Source of the DNA: Endozoicomonadaceae bacterium
GTDB lineage: Bacteria > Pseudomonadota > Gammaproteobacteria > Pseudomonadales > Endozoicomonadaceae
DNA: 15,017 nucleotides
NCBI GenBank assembly: GCA_015163815.1
Contig: JAAOIJ010000012.1
Coordinates: 1-15,017, forward strand
Direction of reading: 5' to 3'
The translations under genes were made by a program, and so were the position numbers. Every line of letters begins with the position of its first letter. Within the stretch, counting starts at the first letter, position 1. Positions 8,619-15,017 of this stretch are shown piece by piece. Below the pieces are notes generated by a model. That model was not told where the DNA came from and did no database searches. It was given only the letters and a program-made list of their open reading frames with translations.

Positions 8619-9200
8619 TTAAGATACCGCATTCATTTTACTTGCCATGTCAATCAACAGCTTCAAAATAGTTTGAAGCTGTTGATCTATTTTAATATCA
8701 ATCAACTCATGTTTCGAATCAAAAGCTTGAAAACCATGAGGTATTATGAGCTGTGATGGCATGGCGATGACACCCAGATTGCTCAGCAATCCTCGAAGCG
8801 ATATTAAGCCTCGAATGCCACCTAAACTACCTGGAGAGACTGAAGCGATTGCTGCCAACTTACCTGAAAAAGCTTGCATAGATTGCTCATTTTCCTCATG
8901 AGAACGTGACAACCAATCCAGTACATTTTTAATTAAAGGGGAAAAAAAACCATTATATTCTGGTGAAGCAATAAAAAACCCATCATGTTCTGAAAATATT
9001 TTTTTGAGTTTTTTTGCATTATCTGGCAGGCTTTCTTGTTTTTCTAAATCGCCATCGTATAGCGGCATCTCAAATGCTTTTAAATCAAGATAGGTCACTA
9101 TGGCGCCTAATGCTTTAGCTTTTTTTTCAGCAAGCTTGGCTAACTTTTTATTAATAGAATCTTTACGGGTACTCCCTGCAAAAAATAATATTTTTACCAT
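8619..9200 (-). CDS. NAD(P)H-dependent FMN reductase family protein
   Basis: This is a flavodoxin-fold oxidoreductase of the NADPH-dependent FMN reductase family (relatives include ChrR/azoreductase/quinone reductases), likely a cytosolic FMN-containing enzyme that reduces quinones or similar acceptors. The FMN-phosphate loop GSTRKDSIN is at 9-17, the isoalloxazine-contact motif SPEYNG at 79-84 followed by FFSPLIKNVLDWLSR, and the second loop SPGSLGGIRGL at 122-132. Length (193 aa) is typical. A possible Shine-Dalgarno AGGA lies about 11 nt before the ATG. It stands alone, with no operon partner. The natural substrate cannot be read from sequence, so no symbol is given. Confidence 0.9.
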   Translation of the reverse strand: MVKILFFAGSTRKDSINKKLAKLAEKKAKALGAIVTYLDLKAFEMPLYDGDLEKQESLPDNAKKLKKIFSEHDGFFIASPEYNGFFSPLIKNVLDWLSRSHEENEQSMQAFSGKLAAIASVSPGSLGGIRGLISLRGLLSNLGVIAMPSQLIIPHGFQAFDSKHELIDIKIDQQLQTILKLLIDMASKMNAVS

Positions 9201-9613
9201 ATCATTTATTATCCTACTGCATATGATTCACGATCATCAATATCGCTTATTTTCAATACAGGATAACAGCAAGCCATGATTTCTTCAACTTGGACTCACC
9301 ACGATAAATTATTTTATACAATCAAAGCAATAGTTATATACCGATCACTCGCATCACAGATATCCTCTTGCGAAGAGAATGATCAGCTCATACTGGAGAA
9401 AAAAGAAAGGCATAATACAGCATTTTTTTTCATATTATCTGATTATTTATTCAACACTTCAAACATGAAAAGGCAACATAAAATAACACGTATACCAAGA
9501 CACAGAGTATACAATTTTAGTCGTACAAAAAGTATTGAGTGAAATATTGAAATGATAATAACATCCTCAAATAGCTTACAAAATAATACAAACAACAGAA
9601 AAACGTTTTAGTA
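9201..9613. other. 413-bp intergenic region without convincing gene
   Basis: Very A/T-rich DNA between the FMN reductase start and the CAP protein stop. An 88-codon plus frame (9276-9542) exists but has no ribosome site and reads as low-complexity sequence with no known motif. A 10-bp palindrome AAAACGTTTT (9602-9609 region) lies just after the CAP protein stop but lacks the GC stem of a terminator. The right part is where the FMN reductase promoter must lie, but I found no strong -35/-10 pair. Confidence 0.4.
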
Positions 9614-10897
9614 TTACATTTCATTTTTACCGGTTTTTTTAGGCTTAACCATCACCTGCATGATCTGTTTATTATGTTTAAGTTGAATAGAACAAGTGAC
9701 AGGGATTGGCTGCGTCGTGAAACTAAAAATATCATGCGCATGAAGATGAAGATGACAATCATGCTGACAGCCTGAACATTCAATCGTATTAATCCACGCG
9801 CCGTAAGGTAATTGAGGTTGATCAATTTGAAAATAAATAGGTTGATGCGCATCATATATCAAATGATTTTCATTTTTCTGCAACAAAGTTATATTTTGAA
9901 ATGGATTTTTTTCGGTTTCAAAAAACCAAACTTTCGTCATTTTTTTTGTTTTTTTATGCACTTGTAATGCATATTCTAAGCTAACTTGATAACGTGTATC
10001 TCGTTTTAACGGTTTCACTGGAAACCAAGCATATTCATTTTTTTTGATTTTTTTTTGCACATCATTGCTTGCATTTAATGCCCATAATGAAACAATTTGC
10101 GATTTATCTTGAACATTGGTCAGTTTAAATGATAAAACTGTGACAACAGCATTTGGATTAAATTGAACTGAAATTGGCATGCCTGAAATAGTTAATGTAG
10201 GCGTTGGATCTGGCTCTTCTTGATCTGTAAAGACAACAGGCACACTTGTTTGATTTGGCCAAGGATAAACAACTAAATCGGGCTGACTTAATGCCTGCAA
10301 TGGTTCTACTGGATCAATCAACCCATAGTTAAAAAGTGAATGCGTCGCTGTTTTTTTAAAGTCGATCTCAGTACAAAAAAAAACTTTCGGCTTATAGCTT
10401 AACTCAAAAACAAATTTAAATAATAAAGCGCTGTCAGACAATGCCGTACTCTGTGCTGTTTGATCTAAAAAATAACCGACTGTATTAATATCATAAGATA
10501 AAAAAGTCAATCGATGATAAATGCCTGTCATTAAATCTGAAATAGCATGAAACCAGTCACGAGTATGTCCGCAATAGACATTTTCTAATAAAATAGTCGG
10601 GTAATAATCTAATACCTTCGCTCTATTTCTTGCATGTACCCCAGAAAAAAAATTTAAATGAGCACTTTGAATATGAGAACATTGATGATTTATCGCCAAA
10701 TAAGATGCATGTGATTTTGCTATTTGGCTTAATTGATCTGAATAATCTAGTTGAGATAATCCATTTTTTTCTCTTGCTTCATGGATTATTTTCATAGCAT
10801 ATTCCGAAGAACACAGCGCTATATTACAATATAACAAAGAATTTAAAAAACATAAAAAAATAAAAAATCTTTGATAATCAAAAAGAAAAAAGCACAT
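9614..10897 (-). CDS. secreted CAP (SCP-like) domain protein
   Basis: A probable exported protein with an N-terminal hydrophobic signal (FFIFLCFLNSLLYCNIALC, about 11-29) and a bacterial CAP domain (about 33-180). CAP-like blocks are IIHEAREKNGLSQLDYSDQL, the HASYLAINHQCSHI stretch, and LLENVYCG (Glu105 in the ENxxxG motif). A proline/acidic linker (VVFTDQEEPDPTP, 221-233) leads to two beta-rich segments (about 234-330 and 331-420). The last holds a Cys/His cluster with Cys374, 377, 381 and His379, 382, 384, 386, 388. The open frame extends to 10927, but AGGAG (10906-10910) lies 9 nt before ATG 10897, so that start is preferred; length is 427 aa. Bacterial CAP proteins have poorly known roles (wall or matrix binding, proteolysis). 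The function here is not known. Confidence 0.8.
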   Translation of the reverse strand: MCFFLFDYQRFFIFLCFLNSLLYCNIALCSSEYAMKIIHEAREKNGLSQLDYSDQLSQIAKSHASYLAINHQCSHIQSAHLNFFSGVHARNRAKVLDYYPTILLENVYCGHTRDWFHAISDLMTGIYHRLTFLSYDINTVGYFLDQTAQSTALSDSALLFKFVFELSYKPKVFFCTEIDFKKTATHSLFNYGLIDPVEPLQALSQPDLVVYPWPNQTSVPVVFTDQEEPDPTPTLTISGMPISVQFNPNAVVTVLSFKLTNVQDKSQIVSLWALNASNDVQKKIKKNEYAWFPVKPLKRDTRYQVSLEYALQVHKKTKKMTKVWFFETEKNPFQNITLLQKNENHLIYDAHQPIYFQIDQPQLPYGAWINTIECSGCQHDCHLHLHAHDIFSFTTQPIPVTCSIQLKHNKQIMQVMVKPKKTGKNEM

Positions 10898-10905
10898 TAT
10901 ATGAT

Positions 10906-10910
10906 TCTCC
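10906..10910 (-). promoter_or_regulatory. ribosome-binding site deciding CAP protein start
   Basis: AGGAG on the minus strand, 9 nt upstream of ATG 10897. It lies inside the longer open frame that begins at 10927, so the shorter protein with the N-terminal signal sequence is the likely product. Confidence 0.7.
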
Positions 10911-11023
10911 TCATAGATATAGATCATGCCAACTGTAAAATTTAGAGTCTTATTTTGTGAAAAAGTTCCTTTATTTTTAAAAAAATAATATCTTCATGAT
11001 CTTCCTTTTATAGGCATAACACA

Positions 11024-11032
11024 TGTTATAAT
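11024..11032 (+). promoter_or_regulatory. extended -10 promoter for ispA
   Basis: TGTTATAAT is a perfect extended -10 element (TG, one base, TATAAT). No good -35 lies 16-18 bp upstream, which is tolerable for extended -10 promoters. The predicted start near 11039 gives a leader of about 18 nt before ATG 11057. A similar element (TG, one base, TATAAA) occurs before rimP. Confidence 0.6.
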
Positions 11033-11056
11033 GCATCAAAAACAACCTCTGAACTG

Positions 11057-11965
11057 ATGATTGAATGCGCCATGGATAAAATGCTATTTGAAGATTATAA
11101 AAAAACCTGTATTCAATGGGTTAATGCAGGTATTGCACAAATACTAGATAACCAAGCGATTCAGCAAACTGATTTATTAGCCTCGATACGTTACACAGCA
11201 TTAGGGGCTGGAAAACGTATTCGAGCCATATTCGTGCATGCTGCTTGCAGCTTAAATCAAGGAGATCCAAACAAAGCCTTGCCTGCAGCGTGCGCTGTTG
11301 AGTTATTACATGCCTATTCTTTAATACACGATGATTTACCTTCCATGGATAATGATGACTGGCGTAGAGGCAAACCAAGCTGTCATAAAGCATTTGGAGA
11401 AGCGCTTGCTATATTAACCGGCGATGCCTTACAAGCATTATCCATGCAGGTATTAATCAACTCATCACAACCTCATGATGTAAAACTGTATCAACTCAAA
11501 ACTTTAATCGAAGCTAGCGGATGTCAAGGTATGGTCGCAGGGCAAGTGATGGATATCATGCAACATCAAGCGTCAGCAAAAAATGAATTACAATATCTTG
11601 AAAAGCAAAATCACGCAAAAACAGGTGCTTTAATCTGTGCAGCACTGTCATTGGGTGCGTATGCAAGTAATGCAAATCAACTCATACAAAAACAACTTGA
11701 ACAGTATGGGCGCGCGATCGGTTTAGCTTTTCAAATTCAAGATGATATTTTAGATGTTGCTGAAAAAACAGACAATATGGACAAATCTCATCATTCAGAT
11801 TATCGACAAAACAAGCTCACATATGTCAGTGTGCTCGGATTATCTGGCGCTCGTAAAAAATTATCAGAAACCTTTCAAAAAGCAGAAGACACTTTATCCA
11901 TTTTTGGTCCAAACGCTCGAATGATAAGACAATTAACACGCTACATTTTAGAGCGTAAATATTGA
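11057..11965 (+). CDS. ispA: (2E,6E)-farnesyl diphosphate synthase
   Basis: IspA condenses IPP with DMAPP and then GPP to make farnesyl diphosphate, the precursor of ubiquinone side chains and undecaprenyl phosphate. Present are GAGKR (50-54), the first Asp-rich motif DDLPSMDND (92-100) followed by WRRGKPSCH, AGQVMDI (161-167), KTGAL (188-192), and the second Asp-rich motif DDILD (229-233). Length 302 aa fits E. coli IspA (299). The stretch after the second motif, usually LGKxxGxDxxxxKxTY, is altered to NMDKSHHSDYRQNKLTY, keeping the Lys before TY. The start could be ATG 11057, 11072 or 11081; no Shine-Dalgarno settles this. It stands alone rather than with xseB/dxs, and ends 4 bp from the convergent pyrE stop. 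Confidence 0.94.
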   Translation: MIECAMDKMLFEDYKKTCIQWVNAGIAQILDNQAIQQTDLLASIRYTALGAGKRIRAIFVHAACSLNQGDPNKALPAACAVELLHAYSLIHDDLPSMDNDDWRRGKPSCHKAFGEALAILTGDALQALSMQVLINSSQPHDVKLYQLKTLIEASGCQGMVAGQVMDIMQHQASAKNELQYLEKQNHAKTGALICAALSLGAYASNANQLIQKQLEQYGRAIGLAFQIQDDILDVAEKTDNMDKSHHSDYRQNKLTYVSVLGLSGARKKLSETFQKAEDTLSIFGPNARMIRQLTRYILERKY

Positions 11966-11969
11966 GATA

Positions 11970-12617
11970 TTATTTATATTGCTGATGATATGTTTGAATT
12001 TTTTCAATCTGTGAAAATTCATGCTGATCTTCTAAATACGCTAAGATATTATCGAGTGTTAGCACAGATAATACCGGCACGCCTAATTTTTTAGACAACG
12101 CCTCCAAAGCATTACAGTGATCATTTTTTGCTTTTTCTTGTCGATCTAAAGTAAGACAAATACCAACAAGCTGTCCTTTTTCGGCTTGTATTAATGGAAT
12201 AATTTCTGTAATCGCTTTTCCAGATGTAATAATATCATCTAAGAGCATCACACGGTGATTGTTCAATGAACCCCCAACTAATTGACCTCCTTCACCATGC
12301 GCCTTAACTTCTTTACGATTAAAACAAAAAGGCATGATGGTCTGATTTTTTTCAGTCCAAACCATTGAGGTAGCCGTCACTAAAGGAATGCCTTTATAGG
12401 CAGCCCCCATTAAGACATCAAACGATATTTGAGATTCAGATAAAACTTGATGATAAGCATCGGCCAGTATTTTTAAAGAGAGACCATCATTAAAGCGTCC
12501 TGAATTAAAAAAATAAGGGGACTTTCGACCTGATTTTAATGTGAAATCACCAAAACATAAAATATTATTTTCAATACAGGAAGCAAGCAATTTTTTTTTA
12601 AAATCCGGCAACAACAT
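11970..12617 (-). CDS. pyrE: orotate phosphoribosyltransferase
   Basis: PyrE joins orotate to PRPP to make OMP, the fifth step of pyrimidine synthesis. Conserved blocks: FGDFTLKSGRKSPYFFNSG (22-40), AAYKGIPLV (72-80), the mobile catalytic loop RKEVKAHGEGG (101-111), and the PRPP-binding motif VMLLDDIITSGKA (123-135). At 215 aa it equals E. coli PyrE (213). ATG 12617 is preferred: GTGGA lies about 10 nt upstream and the N-terminus aligns with the family. A GTG at 12632 would add five residues. It is monocistronic with its own promoter, and no rph partner is seen. Confidence 0.95.
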   Translation of the reverse strand: MLLPDFKKKLLASCIENNILCFGDFTLKSGRKSPYFFNSGRFNDGLSLKILADAYHQVLSESQISFDVLMGAAYKGIPLVTATSMVWTEKNQTIMPFCFNRKEVKAHGEGGQLVGGSLNNHRVMLLDDIITSGKAITEIIPLIQAEKGQLVGICLTLDRQEKAKNDHCNALEALSKKLGVPVLSVLTLDNILAYLEDQHEFSQIEKIQTYHQQYK

Positions 12618-12662
12618 GATAATACAATCCACTTTAGATTAATTAAGAAAAAATATTTTTAT

Positions 12663-12690
12663 ATTATACCGAATAGTAATTGCCGTACAA
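12663..12690 (-). promoter_or_regulatory. sigma-70 promoter for pyrE
   Basis: On the minus strand, -35 TTGTAC (12690-12685), a 16-bp spacer and a perfect -10 TATAAT (12668-12663). The predicted start near 12656 gives a leader of about 40 nt. The leader is A/T-rich; no attenuator hairpin with T-run is evident, unlike E. coli pyrE. Confidence 0.65.
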
Positions 12691-12723
12691 TATGAGAATT
12701 TTTAATATTCATTCAAAATGAGG

Positions 12724-12752
12724 TTGACATCATTTCAACAAGTGAATATGAT
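12724..12752 (+). promoter_or_regulatory. sigma-70 promoter for tRNA-Thr
   Basis: A perfect -35 TTGACA (12724-12729), a 17-bp spacer and -10 TATGAT (12747-12752). The predicted start near 12759 leaves a leader of about 9 nt before the tRNA. It is divergent from the pyrE promoter, about 34 bp away. Confidence 0.85.
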
Positions 12753-12767
12753 TTGAATATTAAATCA

Positions 12768-12843
<76 letters not shown>

Positions 12844-12861
12844 TTCTATATCCTATTATTC

Positions 12862-12877
12862 ATTGATTTTTATCAAT
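12862..12877 (+). terminator. weak hairpin downstream of tRNA-Thr
   Basis: ATTGAT TTTT ATCAAT forms a 6-bp stem with a 4-base loop, 18 bp after the tRNA, followed by A/T-rich sequence but no clean T-run. It may help end the tRNA transcript. It is the only hairpin found before the rib promoter, and its low GC makes it doubtful. Confidence 0.25.
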
Positions 12878-12913
12878 ATATTCATATTTATTTTAAATAA
12901 TCAGACCTTACCA

Positions 12914-12942
12914 TTGAAATTTCTGACATCTCTAGGTAGAAT
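12914..12942 (+). promoter_or_regulatory. sigma-70 promoter for riboswitch-ribBA
   Basis: -35 TTGAAA (12914-12919), a 17-bp spacer and -10 TAGAAT (12937-12942). The predicted start near 12949 falls about 9 nt before the first paired base of the FMN aptamer, as expected for a riboswitch-led transcript. Confidence 0.75.
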
Positions 12943-12957
12943 GTCTGCTAATTATGT

Positions 12958-13103
12958 TCTTCAGGGCGGGGTGAAATTCCCCACCGGCGGTAAATCACCA
13001 CAGTGTGAAAAAGCCCGCGAGCGCTTAAACAAATCAATCTGTTTAAGGACAGCAGATCCGGTTTAAATCCGGAGCCGACGGTCAGAGTCCGGATGAAAGA
13101 AGA
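12958..13103 (+). promoter_or_regulatory. FMN riboswitch (RFN element)
   Basis: The conserved RFN blocks are all present: AGGGCGGGGTGAAATTCCCC, then CACCGGCGGTAAAT, AGCCCGCGAGCGC, a variable hairpin (TTAAACA...TGTTTAA), CAGATCCGGTTTAAATCCGG, AGCCGACGGTCA, and GAGTCCGGATGAAAGA. The closing helix P1 pairs TCTTC (12958-12962) with GAAGA (13099-13103). FMN binding is expected to lower expression of the ribB-ribA genes that follow. The downstream 100 nt form the expression platform, described separately. Confidence 0.97.
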
Positions 13104-13171
13104 TCATGCCGAACAGATTTTGCTTTCTACATTATTTAAGACATAATGTACTCTACTTTTCTGACGGTTTG

Positions 13172-13204
13172 CCTCGCTCTAAGTCTTGATTTATTGCTTC
13201 GAGG
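13172..13204 (+). promoter_or_regulatory. candidate SD-sequestering stem of ribB leader
   Basis: CCTCG (13172-13176) can pair with CGAGG (13200-13204), which contains the ribB Shine-Dalgarno. Just inside lies AAGTCTT, which could instead pair with AAGAC upstream (13138-13142). Such alternative pairing, and the lack of a GC hairpin with T-run before ribB, suggests control at translation initiation rather than intrinsic termination. The stem is only 5 bp, so this is a proposal. Confidence 0.4.
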
Positions 13205-13208
13205 ATGA

Positions 13209-13865
13209 ATGACCATGGCTCAACACTCTACTTTATCTGATTTTGGAATCGATGGTTTAACACGCCTAAAAAATGCAATTCAGCAACTCCAAAAAGGAGG
13301 AGGTATTGTTTTACTCGATGATGAAGACCGTGAAAACGAAGGTGACCTGATCTTTGCTGCACAATCAATAACCACTGAACAAATGGCTTTTATGATTCAT
13401 TATTGCAGCGGCATTGTGTGCTTATGTTTGGAAGAACAGCATAGCCAGGCATTAGGCTTGACACCCATGACTATCAATAATTTAAGCCCTAATCAAACTG
13501 CCTTTACCATTTCCATTGAAGCTGCAGAAAATACAACAACTGGTGTTTCTGCGCAAGATCGCGTTACCACTATTCAAGCAGCCATCCAAACTCCAGTCAA
13601 TCCACAAGCTATTATTAGTCCAGGACATGTTTTTCCATTAGTAGCTCGTCCAAAAGGATTACGAGAACGTCGAGGTCATACAGAAGGCACGATTGATTTA
13701 ATGCATGCAGCAAAATTAAAACCAACAGGTGTCTTATGTGAACTAATGAACAGAGATGGCACTATGGCTCGTTTGCCTCATATCACTCAATTTGCAAAAC
13801 AATATCATTTACCCATATTAACGATTGAAGATATCGTTCAAAATATGGATAATCTCTCATGCTGA
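13209..13865 (+). CDS. ribB: 3,4-dihydroxy-2-butanone 4-phosphate synthase
   Basis: RibB converts ribulose 5-phosphate to DHBP plus formate, the four-carbon unit of riboflavin. Motifs: the acidic metal/substrate loop DDEDRENEGD (37-46), SGIVCLC (67-73), TTGVSAQDR (110-118), GHVFPL (139-144), GHTEGTIDL (156-164) and GVLCELMNRDGTMAR (174-188). At 218 aa it matches the E. coli monofunctional enzyme (217). GAGG at 13201-13204 lies 4 nt before ATG 13209 and 10 nt before ATG 13215, so either may be used; 13215 fits common SD spacing slightly better. It follows the FMN riboswitch and overlaps ribA by 7 bp. Confidence 0.97.
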   Translation: MTMAQHSTLSDFGIDGLTRLKNAIQQLQKGGGIVLLDDEDRENEGDLIFAAQSITTEQMAFMIHYCSGIVCLCLEEQHSQALGLTPMTINNLSPNQTAFTISIEAAENTTTGVSAQDRVTTIQAAIQTPVNPQAIISPGHVFPLVARPKGLRERRGHTEGTIDLMHAAKLKPTGVLCELMNRDGTMARLPHITQFAKQYHLPILTIEDIVQNMDNLSC

Positions 13866-14485
13866 ATACATTCAAAAAAAATACAAGAGCTAACCACAAA
13901 ACTAATATTCAATATTCTACCTCTACAAAACTACCTACAACATTTGGGGAGTTTACTTTACATGTTTTTGAAAATATCGATAAAAATGTACAATATATTG
14001 CATTAAGTCTTGGTCGATTTGATACGCAAAAACCGCCTTTAGTTCGTGTTCACTCAGAATGCTTTACAGGCGATACTTTATTTAGCTTACGATGTGACTG
14101 TGGTGCGCAATTAAAACAAGCAATGGTTCGAATTGCGAAAGAAAAAGCAGGTTTAATTCTATATTTACCACAAGAAGGTCGAGGTATTGGCTTACTCAAT
14201 AAAATTAGAGCATATCACATGCAAGACTTAGGCGCTGATACAGTTGAAGCCAATGAATTACTTGGTTTCAAACCAGACTGTCGATCTTATGAAATGTGCG
14301 CTATGCTTTTTAAACATTTCGGCATTCAGTCTATACGGCTAATGACTAATAATCCGGCTAAATTAGAGGCTTTAAGTCAACAAATTGACATTATTGAGCG
14401 TGTTTCACTCACAACAATACACAATCATTATAATCAACATTATCTGAATACAAAAATAAAAAAACTAGGTCATTTGATATCATAA
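13859..14485 (+). CDS. ribA: GTP cyclohydrolase II
   Basis: RibA opens GTP, releasing formate and pyrophosphate, to start the pyrimidine branch of riboflavin synthesis. The zinc ligands are Cys68, Cys79 and Cys81 in RVHSECFTGDTLFSLRCDC. QEGRGIGLLNKIRAY (105-119) and DTVEANELLGF (127-137) are the nucleotide-binding and catalytic blocks, followed by LMTNNPAKLEAL. Length is 208 aa against 196 in E. coli; the extra residues are about 14 at the N-terminus, Lys/Asn/Thr-rich and including an A8 run (13874-13881). The ATG lies inside the end of ribB (7-bp overlap, different frame), so translation is likely coupled. This resembles a RibBA arrangement kept as two chains. Confidence 0.96.
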   Translation: MLNTFKKNTRANHKTNIQYSTSTKLPTTFGEFTLHVFENIDKNVQYIALSLGRFDTQKPPLVRVHSECFTGDTLFSLRCDCGAQLKQAMVRIAKEKAGLILYLPQEGRGIGLLNKIRAYHMQDLGADTVEANELLGFKPDCRSYEMCAMLFKHFGIQSIRLMTNNPAKLEALSQQIDIIERVSLTTIHNHYNQHYLNTKIKKLGHLIS

Positions 14486-14544
14486 ATCATCAGTTTAATA
14501 TAAAGCTTATCATGCACCTACTCTCTCATTTTAAAAAAGCCCAT

Positions 14545-14755
14545 TCAACTATGAAGAGCAACACCTAAAGGTTTTTCTATTCCTTGCATAACGTTGTTAG
14601 ATGTTCGATAGTTTAACATTTTTTCTGAGTTTATTATTGAGTGCTTTTTGAATTGCTAAAATCTCATCATCTTCTATATCTATACACTCTGTTTGCTTTG
14701 GTAGATATTGACGAGATAATCCATTGGTATGCTTATTTAATCGACTCTGAATAAA
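14545..14755 (-). pseudogene. IS30-family transposase C-terminal remnant
   Basis: After a stop codon at 14756-14758, the minus strand reads QSRLNKHTNGLSRQYLPKQ (from 14749), then DDEILAIQKALNNKLRK, before a TAA at 14597-14599. NGL-RQY-PK followed by an acidic stretch and LNNRPRK is the C-terminal signature of IS30-type DDE transposases. A different frame then gives GVALHS and a stop (14545-14547), which looks like the usual C-terminal end after a frameshift or small deletion. The N-terminal HTH and the catalytic DDE part are missing, so it cannot be active. Confidence 0.75.
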
Positions 14756-14799
14756 TCAATTTTTTTTAAATTTTGTAAAAAATATAAAAAAAATTGATT
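14754..14799. repeat. perfect 14-bp inverted repeat at IS junction
   Basis: AATCAATTTTTTTT (14754-14767) and AAAAAAAATTGATT (14786-14799) are exact inverse complements with 18 bp between. The pair lies at the boundary between the IS30-type and IS5-type remnants and contains the stop codon of the IS5-type frame. It could be a bidirectional A/T hairpin terminator or the trace of an insertion event. Confidence 0.7.
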
Positions 14800-15016
14800 T
14801 TGTTTTTGTGAAAAAATTCAGGCACGACAAAAGCCATGCTATCCAAGCAAGCAATAATCGTAAATTATGCCCAACTCCGCATAAAATAGCATTTATTTCA
14901 TCTTCAATCTTACCTTTCAACATATTTCTTCGTAGTTTTCCTTCTGATTTCATATGCCCAATGTGTGGTTCAATTGCGTTTCATCTTGCGAGTTTTTTCT
15001 TTAAGGTAGGATTCAT
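14756..15016 (-). pseudogene. IS5-family transposase C-terminal remnant, with nonsense codon
   Basis: Reading left from the window edge, the minus frame gives NPTLKKKLAR, a TGA at 14981-14983, then NAIEPHIGHMKSEGKLRRN, MLKGKIEDEINAILCGVGHN, and LRLLLAWIAWLL. The block R-R-x-AIEP-IGH-K and RN-LKG, then INAIL---GYN-RLLL, is the C-terminal end of IS5-type DDE transposases; the Glu of AIEP is the usual last catalytic residue. The TGA falls where such proteins have Arg, so a CGA to TGA change is likely. The Lys/Phe-rich tail comes from reading into the inverted repeat. The gene continues out of the window. Confidence 0.8.
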
Positions 15017-15017
15017 G

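Noticed and set aside
9276..9542. 88-codon plus-strand open frame
   Set aside because: No ribosome-binding site, no recognisable domain, low-complexity composition, and it lies in A/T-rich DNA between two minus-strand genes.
9600..9612. AAAACGTTTT palindrome after the CAP gene as terminator
   Set aside because: Almost no GC in the stem and no loop; not a credible intrinsic terminator.
12863..13066. 67-codon plus-strand open frame over the FMN riboswitch
   Set aside because: It runs through the promoter and aptamer; the conservation there is that of RNA structure and not of protein.

Overview
The window is AT-rich chromosomal DNA from a gammaproteobacterium. The evidence is the gene order tRNA-fMet / rimP-nusA-infB-rbfA-truB on one strand, and E. 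coli-like versions of NusA, IF2, PyrE, IspA, RibB and RibA. The A/T-heavy codon use, the relaxed intergenic spaces and two broken insertion sequences at the right edge fit a host-associated lineage with a decaying genome, for example in or near Legionellales. That placement is inference from general character and not proven here.

Layout, left to right. Positions 1-433 hold no intact gene: a possible broken reading frame, a near-perfect A/T-rich hairpin (234-267) and a 14-bp palindrome (361-374). An AsmA-family envelope protein (+) follows. It converges with, and overlaps by 16 bp, the end of the translation operon on the minus strand, which reads rimP (7579-8040), nusA, infB, rbfA, truB. The rpsO-pnp pair that usually follows truB is absent from this place. 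Upstream of rimP, tRNA-fMet has its own consensus promoter and is separated from rimP by a hairpin terminator. Next come a flavodoxin-fold NAD(P)H-dependent FMN reductase (-), about 400 bp with no convincing gene, and a secreted CAP-domain protein with an unusual Cys/His cluster (-). Then follow ispA (+) converging with pyrE (-), tRNA-Thr(TGT) (+), an FMN riboswitch, and the overlapping ribB-ribA pair (+). The last about 530 bp are an insertion-sequence graveyard: an IS30-type transposase C-terminus and an IS5-type transposase C-terminus, with a perfect 14-bp inverted repeat at their junction.

How the genes work together. The minus-strand operon supplies initiator tRNA, ribosome maturation factors (RimP, RbfA), transcription elongation/antitermination (NusA), initiation factor 2 and the tRNA pseudouridine-55 synthase. 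IspA makes the C15 precursor of quinones and of undecaprenyl-phosphate. PyrE makes OMP for pyrimidines. RibB and RibA start the two branches of riboflavin synthesis under an FMN riboswitch. The FMN-dependent oxidoreductase nearby would use the end product, though it is not in the same transcript.

I did not find a convincing new multi-gene system. The items most worth a second look are the U1.U72 pair in the initiator tRNA, the CAP protein with its C-terminal CxxC/HxHxH cluster, the separation of truB from rpsO-pnp with a convergent overlap, and the probable SD-sequestering stem downstream of the FMN aptamer. Several start codons were revised from the longest possible reading frame using visible Shine-Dalgarno sequences: nusA, the CAP protein and, less surely, pyrE and asmA.
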